DNA of 64,000 bases. It comes from Nocardioides kribbensis (GTDB lineage: Bacteria; Actinomycetota; Actinomycetes; Propionibacteriales; Nocardioidaceae). Within the stretch, counting starts at the first letter, position 1. Each line of letters starts with the position of its first letter. The translations under genes were made by a program, and so were the position numbers. The notes under the pieces are model-generated. The model had not been told where the DNA came from. It searched no databases and saw only the letters and a program-made list of their open reading frames with translations. The stretch lies in contig NZ_JADCLL010000009.1 in NCBI RefSeq assembly GCF_015070375.1, positions 1 through 64,000 on the forward strand, read 5' to 3'. Below, one piece after another: positions 42,044-50,207 of this stretch.

Positions 42044-43270
42044 GTGAGCGACGCACCCACCACCCCGTCCGACAGCGAGTTCCGCGACGTCGACGAGACC
42101 CGCGAGCGCTTCCGCGACGCCGGCTACCTCGCCGACGACCGGCTGGCCACCACCGTCTTCCTGCTCTCGCGGCTGGAGAAGCCGGTGCTGCTCGAGGGAC
42201 CGGCCGGCGTCGGGAAGACCCAGCTGGCCACCAGCCTGGCCCAGGTCACCGGCCGGCGCCTGATCCGGCTGCAGTGCTACGAGGGACAGGACGAGACCAA
42301 GGCCCTCTACGAGTGGGACTACGGCAAGCAGATGCTCTACACCCAGATCCTGCGCGAGAAGATCGGGCAGGTCGTCGAGGACGCCACCACCCTCTCCGAG
42401 GCCGTGGAGCGCATCGCCGACCAGGACAGCATCTTCTTCTCCGAGCGCTTCCTCGCCGCCCGGCCGCTGCTGGAGGCCATCACCTCGGCGGAGCCCGTGG
42501 TGCTGCTCATCGACGAGGTCGACCGCGCCGACGAGGCGCTGGAGGCCGTGCTGCTGGAGCTGCTCAGCGAGTTCCAGATCTCCATCCCCGAGATCGGCAC
42601 CGTGCGCGCCACCCACCTGCCCTACGTCGTGCTGACCTCCAACAACACCCGCGACCTGTCGGCCGCCCTCAAGCGACGCTGCCTGCACCTCTTCCTCGAC
42701 TACCCCGAGGCGACCCGCGAGCTGGAGATCATCCGGTCCAAGGACACCGGCCTGGCCGAGGCCCTCGCGGTCCGCCTGGTCGACGTCGTGCGCGGGCTGC
42801 GCGAGCTCGACCTGCGCAAGTCGCCGAGCATCTCCGAGACCATCGACTGGGCCCGCACCCTCGCGGTGCTCGGCGTCGAGGAGCTGACCGCCGACGTGCT
42901 GTCGTCGACCCTGAGCGTGGTCGTGAAGTACGAGCGCGACCTCGACAAGGCCCGCAAGGCCCTGCCCGGCCTGGTCGACCCCAACGCCACCGTGCCCGAC
43001 CACCTCGACCACGGCCACGGCCACGGGCACGGCCACGGCCACGGCCACGACGCGGACGACCGCGCCGGCGGCCCCGGTGACCCCGGCGACCCCGGCGACG
43101 GGCCCGACGGTCGCGACGTGCGTGCGGCCAAGGACCGTCCCGGGCGCCACGACGCGGCGTACGCCGGCGGCGGCCGGACCTCCAGCGAGGGCAAGCCCGC
43201 CAAGGCGGTGCCCGCCGGCCAGGGCGCGCGCTCCTTCGCGGCGCGCGGCGCCCGCAAGCGTCCGGTCTGA
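42044..43270 (+). CDS. MoxR-family AAA+ ATPase with His-rich tail
   Basis: 408 aa. MoxR ATPases work with VWA proteins as chaperones inserting metals or cofactors (CoxD/CoxE, NorQ/NorD, CbbQ/CbbO). Seen: Walker A EGPAGVGKTQLA (about residue 50), Walker B VVLLIDEVDRADEALEA, sensor LTSNNTRDLSAALKRRCL. Unusual: after the AAA+ core (to about 315) there is a run of His-Gly pairs (DHGHGHGHGHGHGH), then a Gly/Asp/Pro-rich, basic tail, suggestive of metal binding. GTG 42044 has CAGGAGCAGCGC upstream. The VWA gene starts 4 nt after its stop. Confidence 0.88.
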   Translation: MSDAPTTPSDSEFRDVDETRERFRDAGYLADDRLATTVFLLSRLEKPVLLEGPAGVGKTQLATSLAQVTGRRLIRLQCYEGQDETKALYEWDYGKQMLYTQILREKIGQVVEDATTLSEAVERIADQDSIFFSERFLAARPLLEAITSAEPVVLLIDEVDRADEALEAVLLELLSEFQISIPEIGTVRATHLPYVVLTSNNTRDLSAALKRRCLHLFLDYPEATRELEIIRSKDTGLAEALAVRLVDVVRGLRELDLRKSPSISETIDWARTLAVLGVEELTADVLSSTLSVVVKYERDLDKARKALPGLVDPNATVPDHLDHGHGHGHGHGHGHDADDRAGGPGDPGDPGDGPDGRDVRAAKDRPGRHDAAYAGGGRTSSEGKPAKAVPAGQGARSFAARGARKRPV

Positions 43271-43274
43271 TCCC

Positions 43275-44813
43275 GTGGAGGGCGCGGTCCACCGGTTCAT
43301 CCGGCTGCTGCGGCTGCTCGGGGTGCGCGTCAGCACCGCCGAGGCCATCGACGCCATGCACGCCGTGGCCCAGCCCGGCGTGCTGTCGGACCGCGAGGTC
43401 CTGCGCTCCGCGCTGGCGGTGAGCCTGGTCAAGGACCGGCGCGACCTGCCGACCTTCGAGCGGGTCTTCGACCGCTTCTTCGGGCTGCGGGCCGTGGTCG
43501 AGGAGGAGACCGGCCACGGGCACTCCCACGCCCACGACGACCTCACCGACGACGGCGAGCTCGAGCAGTTCACGCTCTCCGAGGAGCCCGGCGACACCCC
43601 GGAGGACGGGCACTCCCACGGCAAGCCCGACGACATCAAGGAGTTCTTCAAGCCCGAGGACATGGCCCAGCAGTACAACCTGCACCAGGAGGCCAACAAG
43701 ATCGACATCGCCGCCCTGACCGACGAGATCGTGCTGTCCAACGACACCCAGGACAGCGCCGGCGAGGCCGCCCGCGTGCAGATCTCCACCCAGCGCATGC
43801 ACAACCCCGGGGCGCCCGGCGACCTCGTGCGCCGACCCGGGATGACGCTCGACACCGAGCTGACGGTGGCCGAGGAGATGATGCTGCTCGGCTGGCTGGA
43901 GGAGGCGATGCCCGACGGGCCCGACGACCCCGACGACGAGGGCCCGGCCGGCGAGGGCCTCGCCGCGCTGCGCGAGGCGCTCGCGCCCTTCCTGGCCAGC
44001 CTCCCCGAGCGGCTCAAGCAGCACCTCGAGCGGCTCATGGAGCTCGAGCACGACATCGAGGAGCGGGAGATCGCGGCGGCCCGGGCCGAGAGCGTCGAGG
44101 AGCACGAGCGCGCCGACCTCGAGGAGTCGCTGCGGCGGCTGCTGCGCAGCCTGCGCGGCGCACCCCGGCCCCGCCGCAAGGCCGCCGCCCGCGGCGTCGT
44201 CGACGGCGCCCGCACGATGCGGGCCAACATGCGCTACGACGGCGTGCCCTTCCGGCCGGTGACGGTCAGCAAGGTCGAGGACCGGCCCCGGCTGCTCGTG
44301 CTGTGCGACGTGTCGCTGTCGGTGCGCTCCACCGCCCGCTTCACCCTCCACCTGGTGCACGGCCTGCAGTCGGTGGCCTCGTCGGTGCGCACCTTCGCCT
44401 TCGTCAAGGACCTCGTCGAGATCACCGACCTCTTCGCCGAGCACCGCACGGAGGACGCGCTCAGCCTGGTGATGTCGGGCCTGCCGGCCGGCGGGGTCCT
44501 CGACGTCGACGCCGACTCCGACTACGGGTCGACCTTCGAGCAGTTCCTCGAGCAGTTCGGGTCGGCCGTCACCCGCCGCACGACGCTCGTCGTGCTGGGC
44601 GACGGCCGCGGCAACGGCAAGGACCCCGGTCTCGGCGCCTTCGAGGAGCTCAGCCGCCGGGCCCGCGAGACCGTGTGGCTGACCCCCGAGCCGCGCTACT
44701 CCTGGGGCCTCGGCTCCTGCGACCTCCCCCTGTACGCCGAGCACTGCAGCCGGGTGCAGGTCGTGCGCAGCCTGCACGGCCTCGACCTGGTGTCCACCGC
44801 CGCGGTGCCATGA
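43275..44813 (+). CDS. CoxE-like VWA-domain protein with His-rich segments
   Basis: 512 aa from GTG 43275. The N-terminal helical part (VHRFIRLLRLLGVRVSTAEAIDAMHA, then DRRDLPTFERVFDRFF) is the usual opening of CoxE/VWA partners of MoxR. Next come GHGHSHAHDD and GHSHGKPDD (about 78-120), a charged helical middle, and a C-terminal VWA domain with the MIDAS motif DVSLS (Asp345), DYGSTF and LGDGRGNGKDP. It is probably the adapter that links the MoxR ATPase to the dehydrogenase. Both partners carry His-rich stretches, suggesting metal delivery to Mno; this is inference. Coupled by ATGA to the next gene. Confidence 0.87.
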   Translation: MEGAVHRFIRLLRLLGVRVSTAEAIDAMHAVAQPGVLSDREVLRSALAVSLVKDRRDLPTFERVFDRFFGLRAVVEEETGHGHSHAHDDLTDDGELEQFTLSEEPGDTPEDGHSHGKPDDIKEFFKPEDMAQQYNLHQEANKIDIAALTDEIVLSNDTQDSAGEAARVQISTQRMHNPGAPGDLVRRPGMTLDTELTVAEEMMLLGWLEEAMPDGPDDPDDEGPAGEGLAALREALAPFLASLPERLKQHLERLMELEHDIEEREIAAARAESVEEHERADLEESLRRLLRSLRGAPRPRRKAAARGVVDGARTMRANMRYDGVPFRPVTVSKVEDRPRLLVLCDVSLSVRSTARFTLHLVHGLQSVASSVRTFAFVKDLVEITDLFAEHRTEDALSLVMSGLPAGGVLDVDADSDYGSTFEQFLEQFGSAVTRRTTLVVLGDGRGNGKDPGLGAFEELSRRARETVWLTPEPRYSWGLGSCDLPLYAEHCSRVQVVRSLHGLDLVSTAAVP

Positions 44814-45766
44814 GCACCCCGGCGGACCACACCACCCGGGGCGAGCTCGAGCGCATCGACCCCCTGGCCCCGCTGCGCGACGGGGCCTACCGCGACACCC
44901 TCGTCGAGGTCCGCCGCGTGACGGGGGCGCGCCCGCGCCGCTCGCTGCACATGGTCCGCACCCCCCACTTCGACGTGGTCCAGGGCCCCGAGCGGGTGCA
45001 GGTCGACCACGTCGTGCCCCCCGAGCTCGTCGACGACGACCTCGCCGGGCTGCTGGCCGCGGAGCTGTTCAGCCCCGGCTGGCTGCGTGGGCCCGAGCTC
45101 TTCGAGCGGCTCCTGACCGGCGTCGTGCTGACCTCCGGCGGCAGCGCCCTGGACTGCTGGACCCGCTTCTACCGCACCACGCTGGCCCGCATCGAGGAGT
45201 CGCTGGCCGCGGGCGGGCCCGGCAGCGACGCGCCGGCCGGGAGCGGCAGCAGCAGCGGCCACGGCACCATCGACGACTACGCCCCGGTCTACGCCTTCGC
45301 CGAGCAGCAGGTGGCCCCCGGGTCGGTGCTCGAGCTGGGCTGCTGCTTCGGCTTCCTCTCACTGCGGCTCGCGGCGGCCGGCCACGACGTCCTGGCCTCC
45401 GACCTGTGCGAGGGCACCGTGGGCCTGCTCGCCGCGGTGGCGCCGCGCCTGGGTGCGACGCTCGGCACCTGCGCCGCCGACGCCGCGCGCTTCCCCGCCC
45501 CCGACGCCACCGCCGACACCGTGCTGGCGGTGCACCTGCTCGAGCACCTCGACGCCGAGCACGGCGAGCGGGTGCTGGCCGAGGCCGTGCGCCTGGCGCG
45601 GCGCCGGGTCGTGGTGGCCGTGCCCGTCGAGGACGTCCCCGACGAGACCTGGGGCCACGTGCGGACGTTCACGACCGCAGACCTCGAGGCGGCCGGACGC
45701 CGCAGCGGCCTGCCCTACGCCGTGCACGAGCACCACGGCGCCTGGCTCGTGCTCGACACGGGCTGA
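44810..45766 (+). CDS. mftM: SAM-dependent methyltransferase, probable mycofactocin 2-O-methyltransferase
   Basis: 318 aa. The N-terminal ~140 residues are specific to this family (REVRRVTGARPRR-type start, then helical). The class I methyltransferase core follows with VLELGCCFGFLSLRLAAAGH (SAM loop), VLASDLCEGT and VLAVHLLEHLDAEHG. In mycobacteria a methyltransferase called MftM, encoded near mno, methylates the mycofactocin glucose chain. Length, position in the mno cluster and the presence of MftF support the same role here, though I rely on context for the substrate. Start ATG overlaps the VWA stop in ATGA. Confidence 0.72.
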   Translation: MSTPADHTTRGELERIDPLAPLRDGAYRDTLVEVRRVTGARPRRSLHMVRTPHFDVVQGPERVQVDHVVPPELVDDDLAGLLAAELFSPGWLRGPELFERLLTGVVLTSGGSALDCWTRFYRTTLARIEESLAAGGPGSDAPAGSGSSSGHGTIDDYAPVYAFAEQQVAPGSVLELGCCFGFLSLRLAAAGHDVLASDLCEGTVGLLAAVAPRLGATLGTCAADAARFPAPDATADTVLAVHLLEHLDAEHGERVLAEAVRLARRRVVVAVPVEDVPDETWGHVRTFTTADLEAAGRRSGLPYAVHEHHGAWLVLDTG

Positions 45767-45768
45767 CC

Positions 45769-46452
45769 TCAGATCACGCCCATCTTGGAGGCCTCGTAGA
45801 CCGCCTCGGCGCGGCGGGTGACGTCGAGCTTGCGCAAGATGTTGCCGACGTGGAACTTGGCGGTGGTCTCGGAGATGAAGAGCTGGGCCCCGATGTCGCG
45901 GTTGGACAGCCCCCGGGCCAGCAGCCGCAGCACCTCGCACTCGCGCGGGGTGAGGTGGCGGGCCTCCTCGGGCGGCGGGGTGTTGAGCCCGCGCACCATG
46001 GCGGCGGCGCTGCGGGCGTCGAAGGCGCTCTCGCCCCGCGCCACGTCGCGGATGGCGCGCACCAGGCCGGAGGTGTCGACGTCCTTGACGACGTAGCCCC
46101 GTGCCCCGGCCCGCACCGCACGCAGCACGAGCTGGTCGTCGAGGAAGGTGGTGAGCACGAGGACGCCCAGGCCCGGGAAGCGCCCGACGAGGGCCTCGCA
46201 CAGGTCGAGGCCCTCGGTGTCGGAAGAGGTCGAGAGCTTGAGGTCGAGCAGCACCACGGCCGGGCGGGCCCGGCCGATCACGGTCATCGCCTCCGCCGCG
46301 GTGGAGGCCTCCGCGACCACCCGCAGGTCCTGCTCGCGCTCGAGGATCGAGCGCAGGCCCTGGCGCACGATCGCGTGGTCGTCGACGAGCATGATGTCGA
46401 CGCCCGCCGACGGCGCGGGGCGGGCGGGCTGGGGTGGGCTCAGCGTGGCCAT
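45769..46452 (-). CDS. NarL/FixJ-family response regulator (MnoR-like)
   Basis: 227 aa. Receiver (about 17-140) with VDDH acidic pair, phospho-Asp70 in VVLLDLKLSTSSD and Lys in YVVKDVD. The C-terminal LuxR HTH has LTPRECEVLRLLARGLSNRDIG and ISETTAKFHVGNILRKL. The loop after Asp70 (KLSTSSDTEG) is polar and lacks the usual Pro-Gly. The gene overlaps the kinase gene upstream by 13 bp, so they are a pair. A two-component pair at this position in mycobacteria controls mno. Expected to act at the repeats before mno and the DUF4242-like gene. Confidence 0.9.
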   Translation of the reverse strand: MATLSPPQPARPAPSAGVDIMLVDDHAIVRQGLRSILEREQDLRVVAEASTAAEAMTVIGRARPAVVLLDLKLSTSSDTEGLDLCEALVGRFPGLGVLVLTTFLDDQLVLRAVRAGARGYVVKDVDTSGLVRAIRDVARGESAFDARSAAAMVRGLNTPPPEEARHLTPRECEVLRLLARGLSNRDIGAQLFISETTAKFHVGNILRKLDVTRRAEAVYEASKMGVI

Positions 46453-47843
46453 GGTGGCTCCTTCTGCCCGGTGCCGACCAGGCCGTGGATGACTCCCGCG
46501 TGGCGGGGCGCCACGAGGGGTAGCGGCAGGCGCATCTCGACCCGCACGCCGCCGAGCCGCGCCCGGCGGAAGACGACGCTGCCGCCCAGGTCGCCGATGC
46601 GGCTCTCGATGTTGACCAGCCCGCGGTGCCGGCCGTCGACCACCGGGCCGCGCTCCAGGCGCAGGCGGCGGGCGAGCTCGGTGGGGTCGCCGGTGCCGTC
46701 GTCGGCGACGCTCACGAGGATCTCCTCGGCGCGGTAGCGCAGGCGCACCACCGCCCGCGTCGCCTCGGCGTGGGTGGCGACGTTGAAGAGGGCCTCGCCC
46801 ACGGCGCGGGCGATCTCGTGGTCGGCGTCGGCGGCCAGCACCTGGGCGTCGCCCTCGACCCGCACGCTCACCGACAGCTGAGGGCGGTGGTGCTCGGCGA
46901 CCTCGTGGAGCAGCTCGGGCAGGGTGCCCACGGTGTCGCGGTGGGGCTGGTGGAGGGCGTAGATCGCGCGGCGCAGCTGGTCCACCGCCTCCTGGCTCAG
47001 GGCCTTGGCGGTGGCCAGCCGCTCCAGGATCGGGGCGCCGGCGGAGCCGAGGTCCTCGGCCTCGCCCCGCGCGACCTCGACGGCCATCCCGGCCGACAGG
47101 ACGTACTGGGTCACGCTGTCGTGCAGCTCGCGGGCGATGCGGTGGCGCTCGTGGTCGACCAGCTCGCGCTGGTGGGCCACGACGAGACGCTCCTCGGCCT
47201 GGCGCAGCTCACGGGTGCGGTCCTCGAGGTCGCGGGCGCGGTCGGTGGCCTCGTCGTAGAGCCGCTGGGCCCGGCGGTGCAGGGCCAGGCCGGCCTGGTA
47301 CTGCTCGGAGGTGTGCAGCGAGACCGCAGCCTGGTTGGCCAGGATGCGCAGCACGGACAGGTCGCGCGGCTCGGGGTCGTCGTCGAGTCCGTGCAGCCCG
47401 GCCAGGCTGCCGATGTGGCGGCCCTCCAGGCTCATCGGCACCCGCACCCAGCGCTGGTCGGCCCGGCTGCGGGTGACGTGGCCGGCCCGCACGGCACCCA
47501 GCTCGCGCCGCACCTCGGCCGGCACGGCCGCGACCTCGTCGTGCACCCCGCCGTCGGGCCCCACCAGGAGGAAGCGCGGGCGTGCGCCGGGCAGGTGCCC
47601 GTCGGCGAGCGCCAGCATCGTCCAGCTCGCGTCGAGGTGGGAGCCCGCGGCCCGCACGACCTCCTCGAGCAGGCTGCGCGGTCCCTCCACCGTGCGCACG
47701 AGCGCCCGGGAGATCGAGTCCATCGCCCGCACCGCGCGCTGCATGCGCTCGTCGGAGCGGACGTAGGCGCGGTAGTAGGAGCCCTTGCCGGAGCGGACCC
47801 CGGTGAGGGTCGCGACGTCGAGGGGACGCTCGGTGCTGCTCAC
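46440..47843 (-). CDS. NarL-type sensor histidine kinase with GAF domain (MnoS-like)
   Basis: 467 aa, no membrane span. A GAF-like sensory region (about 55-200) is followed by a coiled-coil stretch, HisKA_3 with RHRIARELHDSVTQYV (His241), and HATPase_c with AVGEALFNVATHAEATRAVV and DDGTGDP. The N-box is irregular (NVATHAEA) but typical of this subfamily. The GTG start overlaps the alcohol dehydrogenase stop in GTGA and its end overlaps the response regulator by 13 bp. A cytoplasmic ligand (alcohol, aldehyde or cofactor) is likely. Confidence 0.9.
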   Translation of the reverse strand: MSSTERPLDVATLTGVRSGKGSYYRAYVRSDERMQRAVRAMDSISRALVRTVEGPRSLLEEVVRAAGSHLDASWTMLALADGHLPGARPRFLLVGPDGGVHDEVAAVPAEVRRELGAVRAGHVTRSRADQRWVRVPMSLEGRHIGSLAGLHGLDDDPEPRDLSVLRILANQAAVSLHTSEQYQAGLALHRRAQRLYDEATDRARDLEDRTRELRQAEERLVVAHQRELVDHERHRIARELHDSVTQYVLSAGMAVEVARGEAEDLGSAGAPILERLATAKALSQEAVDQLRRAIYALHQPHRDTVGTLPELLHEVAEHHRPQLSVSVRVEGDAQVLAADADHEIARAVGEALFNVATHAEATRAVVRLRYRAEEILVSVADDGTGDPTELARRLRLERGPVVDGRHRGLVNIESRIGDLGGSVVFRRARLGGVRVEMRLPLPLVAPRHAGVIHGLVGTGQKEPPWPR

Positions 47844-49075
47844 AGCGCGTCTCGGAAGAGCTGCTCCACCTCGGCCGCGCTCGCCGGGCGCGGGTTGGTG
47901 GTCAGGCAGGCGTCGTCGAGGGTGGTCGCCGCCAGGCGCGGCACGTCGTGCTCGCCGACCCCCAGTGCGCGCAGCCCGCGGGGGACGCCCACGTCGTCGG
48001 CCAGCCGTCGCACGTGGGCGGCGAGGAGCTCGGCCGCCTCCACCCCGGGCAGGCCGTCGACCGGGAGGCCCGCGGCGGCGGCCAGGTCGACGAAGCGGTC
48101 GGGGGTGGCGCGGGCGTTGTAGCGGATGACGTGCGGCAGCAGGACGCCGTTGACCACCCCGTGGGGCGCGTCGAGCAGCCCGCCGACCTGGTGGCTCATC
48201 GCGTGGGTGGCGCCCAGGATGGCGTTGGTGAACGCCAGCCCCGCCTGCAGGCTGGCCTGCGCCATCTTCGTGCGCGCCGCCTCCTGCCGCGGGTGGCTCA
48301 TCGTCGTGCGCAGGTGGGCGCACACCAGCCCGACCGCGGCGAGGGCGTGGGTGTCGGCCAGGGGGTTGTGCGCCAGCGACACGAACGCCTCCACGCCGTG
48401 GGTCAGCGCGTCGAGCCCGGTCGCGGCGTTGAGCTGCTCGGGCATCGTCATCAGCAGCCGCGGGTCGGTGATCGAGATGTCGGGCACCAGGGCGCGGCCC
48501 ATGATGGTGATCTTCACCGACCGCTCGGTGTCGGTGACGATGCAGAACTGCGAGACGTCGGCACCCGTGCCCGAGGTGCTGGGGATGACCAGCAGCGGCG
48601 GGATCGGTGCGGTCGCCCGGTCGACGCCGGCGTAGTCGAGGATGTCGCCGCCGTTGCCGCTGAGCAGGGCCACGCCCTTGGCCGCGTCGGCGCACGAGCC
48701 GCCGCCCAGGGCGATGATGACGTCGGCGCCCTGCTCGACGTAGCGGCGGTGGGCGGCGCGGACCTCGTGGTCCTTGGGGTTGGGCGTGATCTCCGACCAC
48801 ACGACCGGCGTGAGCCGCGCCTCGCGCAGGTGGCCCAGCAGGGCGTCGACCCAGCCCGCCTCGATGATGCCGGGGTCGGTCACCACGAAGGGGCGCCGGG
48901 CGCCCAGCCGGGCGGCCGCGAAGCCGGCCTCGGCCAGCGACCCGATCCCGAACACGACCTCCGGGGCGTGGAACTTCACCAGCGGCACCCGCTCGGGGGC
49001 CGGCTCCGTGCCCGGGTCCGGCGTCGACCCGGTGCCGGCGTCCGGCGCGCGTCGCGGCGAGAGCGTTGCGGACAT
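47840..49075 (-). CDS. Iron-type (type III) alcohol dehydrogenase, propanediol-dehydrogenase-like
   Basis: 411 aa. N-terminal ~35 residues are Pro/Gly/Thr-rich, then PLVKFHAPEVVFGIGSLAEAG. The nucleotide site is ALGGGSCADAAKG and the metal ligands are in GLDALTHGVEAFVS and ATHAMSHQVGGLLDAPHGVVNG. It belongs to a different branch of the family from mno, closer to 1,3-propanediol and lactaldehyde dehydrogenases. It heads the operon dehydrogenase, kinase, regulator with GTGA coupling, so the enzyme and its sensor are made together. Substrate likely a short alcohol or diol. Confidence 0.88.
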   Translation of the reverse strand: MSATLSPRRAPDAGTGSTPDPGTEPAPERVPLVKFHAPEVVFGIGSLAEAGFAAARLGARRPFVVTDPGIIEAGWVDALLGHLREARLTPVVWSEITPNPKDHEVRAAHRRYVEQGADVIIALGGGSCADAAKGVALLSGNGGDILDYAGVDRATAPIPPLLVIPSTSGTGADVSQFCIVTDTERSVKITIMGRALVPDISITDPRLLMTMPEQLNAATGLDALTHGVEAFVSLAHNPLADTHALAAVGLVCAHLRTTMSHPRQEAARTKMAQASLQAGLAFTNAILGATHAMSHQVGGLLDAPHGVVNGVLLPHVIRYNARATPDRFVDLAAAAGLPVDGLPGVEAAELLAAHVRRLADDVGVPRGLRALGVGEHDVPRLAATTLDDACLTTNPRPASAAEVEQLFRDAL

Positions 49076-49157
49076 GACGGCCTCCCCTGCGTGACGTGCA
49101 CCACACTGCCCGCCCGACGTTGTCAGAACGTTGGTCGGCGGCGCGCCACGGGCCGGG

Positions 49158-49427
49158 TCAGCGCCCCGTCTCGGGCGAGATGGTGGAGCGGACCTCGCTG
49201 ATCCGGTCGCACGGGAAGCCCCCGCGGCTCGCGTGCTCCTCGATGAGGGCGGGGTCGGCGGCGTCGTAGACGCAGAACAACTTGTCGTCGGTGACGTAGG
49301 ACTCGACCCAGCTGATGTCGTCGAGGCCGGCGAGCACCTCGTTGGACCGGGCACTGAGGTCGTGCAGCGCCCGGTCGTCCAGGTCCCCGGCTCCGGGCAA
49401 GTCGCGCTCGATGACGTATCGGCTCAT
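49158..49427 (-). CDS. Small DUF4242-like protein
   Basis: 89 aa from ATG 49427 with AAGGAGGTCACCC before it. The start MSRYVIERDLPGAGDLD with VLAGLDDISWVESYVTDDKLFCVYDA and EHASRGGFPCDRISEV fits the DUF4242 family of small ferredoxin-like folds; one Streptomyces member is reported to bind nickel. Function here unknown. The strong Shine-Dalgarno and -10 suggest it is highly expressed, and the upstream inverted repeat resembles that of mno, which links it to the alcohol regulon. Confidence 0.75.
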   Translation of the reverse strand: MSRYVIERDLPGAGDLDDRALHDLSARSNEVLAGLDDISWVESYVTDDKLFCVYDAADPALIEEHASRGGFPCDRISEVRSTISPETGR

Positions 49428-49448
49428 GGGTGACCTCCTTCACACCCC

Positions 49449-49454
49449 ACCCTA
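49449..49454 (-). promoter_or_regulatory. -10 hexamer of the DUF4242-like gene promoter
   Basis: TAGGGT on the minus strand, 21 bases before the ATG, with a GGAGG in between. The -35 position (GTGGCC) is poor, so an activator at 49486-49505 is plausible. Confidence 0.4.
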
Positions 49455-49485
49455 GGAACGCCACCCGGCGTGGCCACCGCCCGCA

Positions 49486-49505
49486 CGGGCAGGCCCACCT
49501 GCCCG
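49486..49505. promoter_or_regulatory. Perfect inverted repeat upstream of the DUF4242-like gene
   Basis: CGGGCAGG-CCCA-CCTGCCCG, eight-base perfect arms. Preceded by A as in the mno repeat (40555-40577), which reads ACGGGCAGG then CTGCCC. Lies about 60-80 bp upstream of the start codon, where an activator would bind. Confidence 0.5.
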
Positions 49506-49592
49506 ACCGGTGAGGAGCCGCGAGGGTGAGATCGTGCGTGGTGGGCCCGGCTACCGTCGGAGCCGCACGCCCCGCCTCCCGAGAGGTCAGCC

Positions 49593-50207
49593 ATGACCGC
49601 GCCCGCCCGTCCCGACCGCCTGGCCGACGACCCGGCCGACGACCCGGCCGACGACGTCGTGCTGCTCGACGACGAGGGTCGCCCGACCGGCTCGGCACCG
49701 CGGCTGGAGGTGCACACCACCGACACCCCGCTGCACCTCGCCTTCTCGGTGCACCTGCTCGACCCCGACGGCCGCACCCTGCTGACCCGGCGCGCCCTGG
49801 GCAAGCAGGCCTGGCCCGGCGTGTGGACCAACTCCTGCTGCGGCCACCCGCGACCGGGCGAGCCCGTCGCCGACGCCGTGCGCCGCCGCACCCGCGAGGA
49901 GCTCGGCCTCGCGCTCGGGGACGTCGACGTGGTGCTGCCCGACTTCCGCTACCGCGCCGTCGACGCCTCCGGCGTCGTCGAGCACGAGGTCTGCCCCGTG
50001 CACGTCGCCCTGGTGGAGCGCGACCCGGTGCTCGACCCGCACGCCGAGGAGGTCGCCGAGCACGCCTGGGTGCCCTGGGCCGACGTCCACGGCGCCGTCA
50101 CCCGCACCCCCGCCGTCTTCAGCCCGTGGCTCGTCCTCCAGGCGCGCGCCCTGGGCCCCGACCTGACCGCACACACCACCACCGCCCACACCAGGAGCCG
50201 AGCATGA
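49593..50207 (+). CDS. idi: Isopentenyl-diphosphate delta-isomerase, type I
   Basis: 204 aa. It interconverts IPP and DMAPP. The Nudix-like IDI-1 core has LTRRALGKQAWPGVWTNSCCGHPRPGE with the catalytic Cys and REELGL with the metal-binding Glu. The N-terminus has a repeat of Asp-rich units (DDPADDPADD) and the C-terminus extends by about 25 Thr/His-rich residues. GAGAGGTCAGCC precedes the ATG. First gene of the plus-strand carotenoid operon, overlapping crtI in ATGA. Confidence 0.93.
   Translation: MTAPARPDRLADDPADDPADDVVLLDDEGRPTGSAPRLEVHTTDTPLHLAFSVHLLDPDGRTLLTRRALGKQAWPGVWTNSCCGHPRPGEPVADAVRRRTREELGLALGDVDVVLPDFRYRAVDASGVVEHEVCPVHVALVERDPVLDPHAEEVAEHAWVPWADVHGAVTRTPAVFSPWLVLQARALGPDLTAHTTTAHTRSRA

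Noticed and set aside
42274..43080. Plus-strand frame inside moxR
   Set aside because: Arg/Pro-rich frame-shift shadow of the ATPase.
49076..49157. Direct repeat AACGT upstream of the second alcohol dehydrogenase as a regulator site
   Set aside because: Two 5-base copies 11 bp apart are too short to claim, and the mno-type repeat is absent here.
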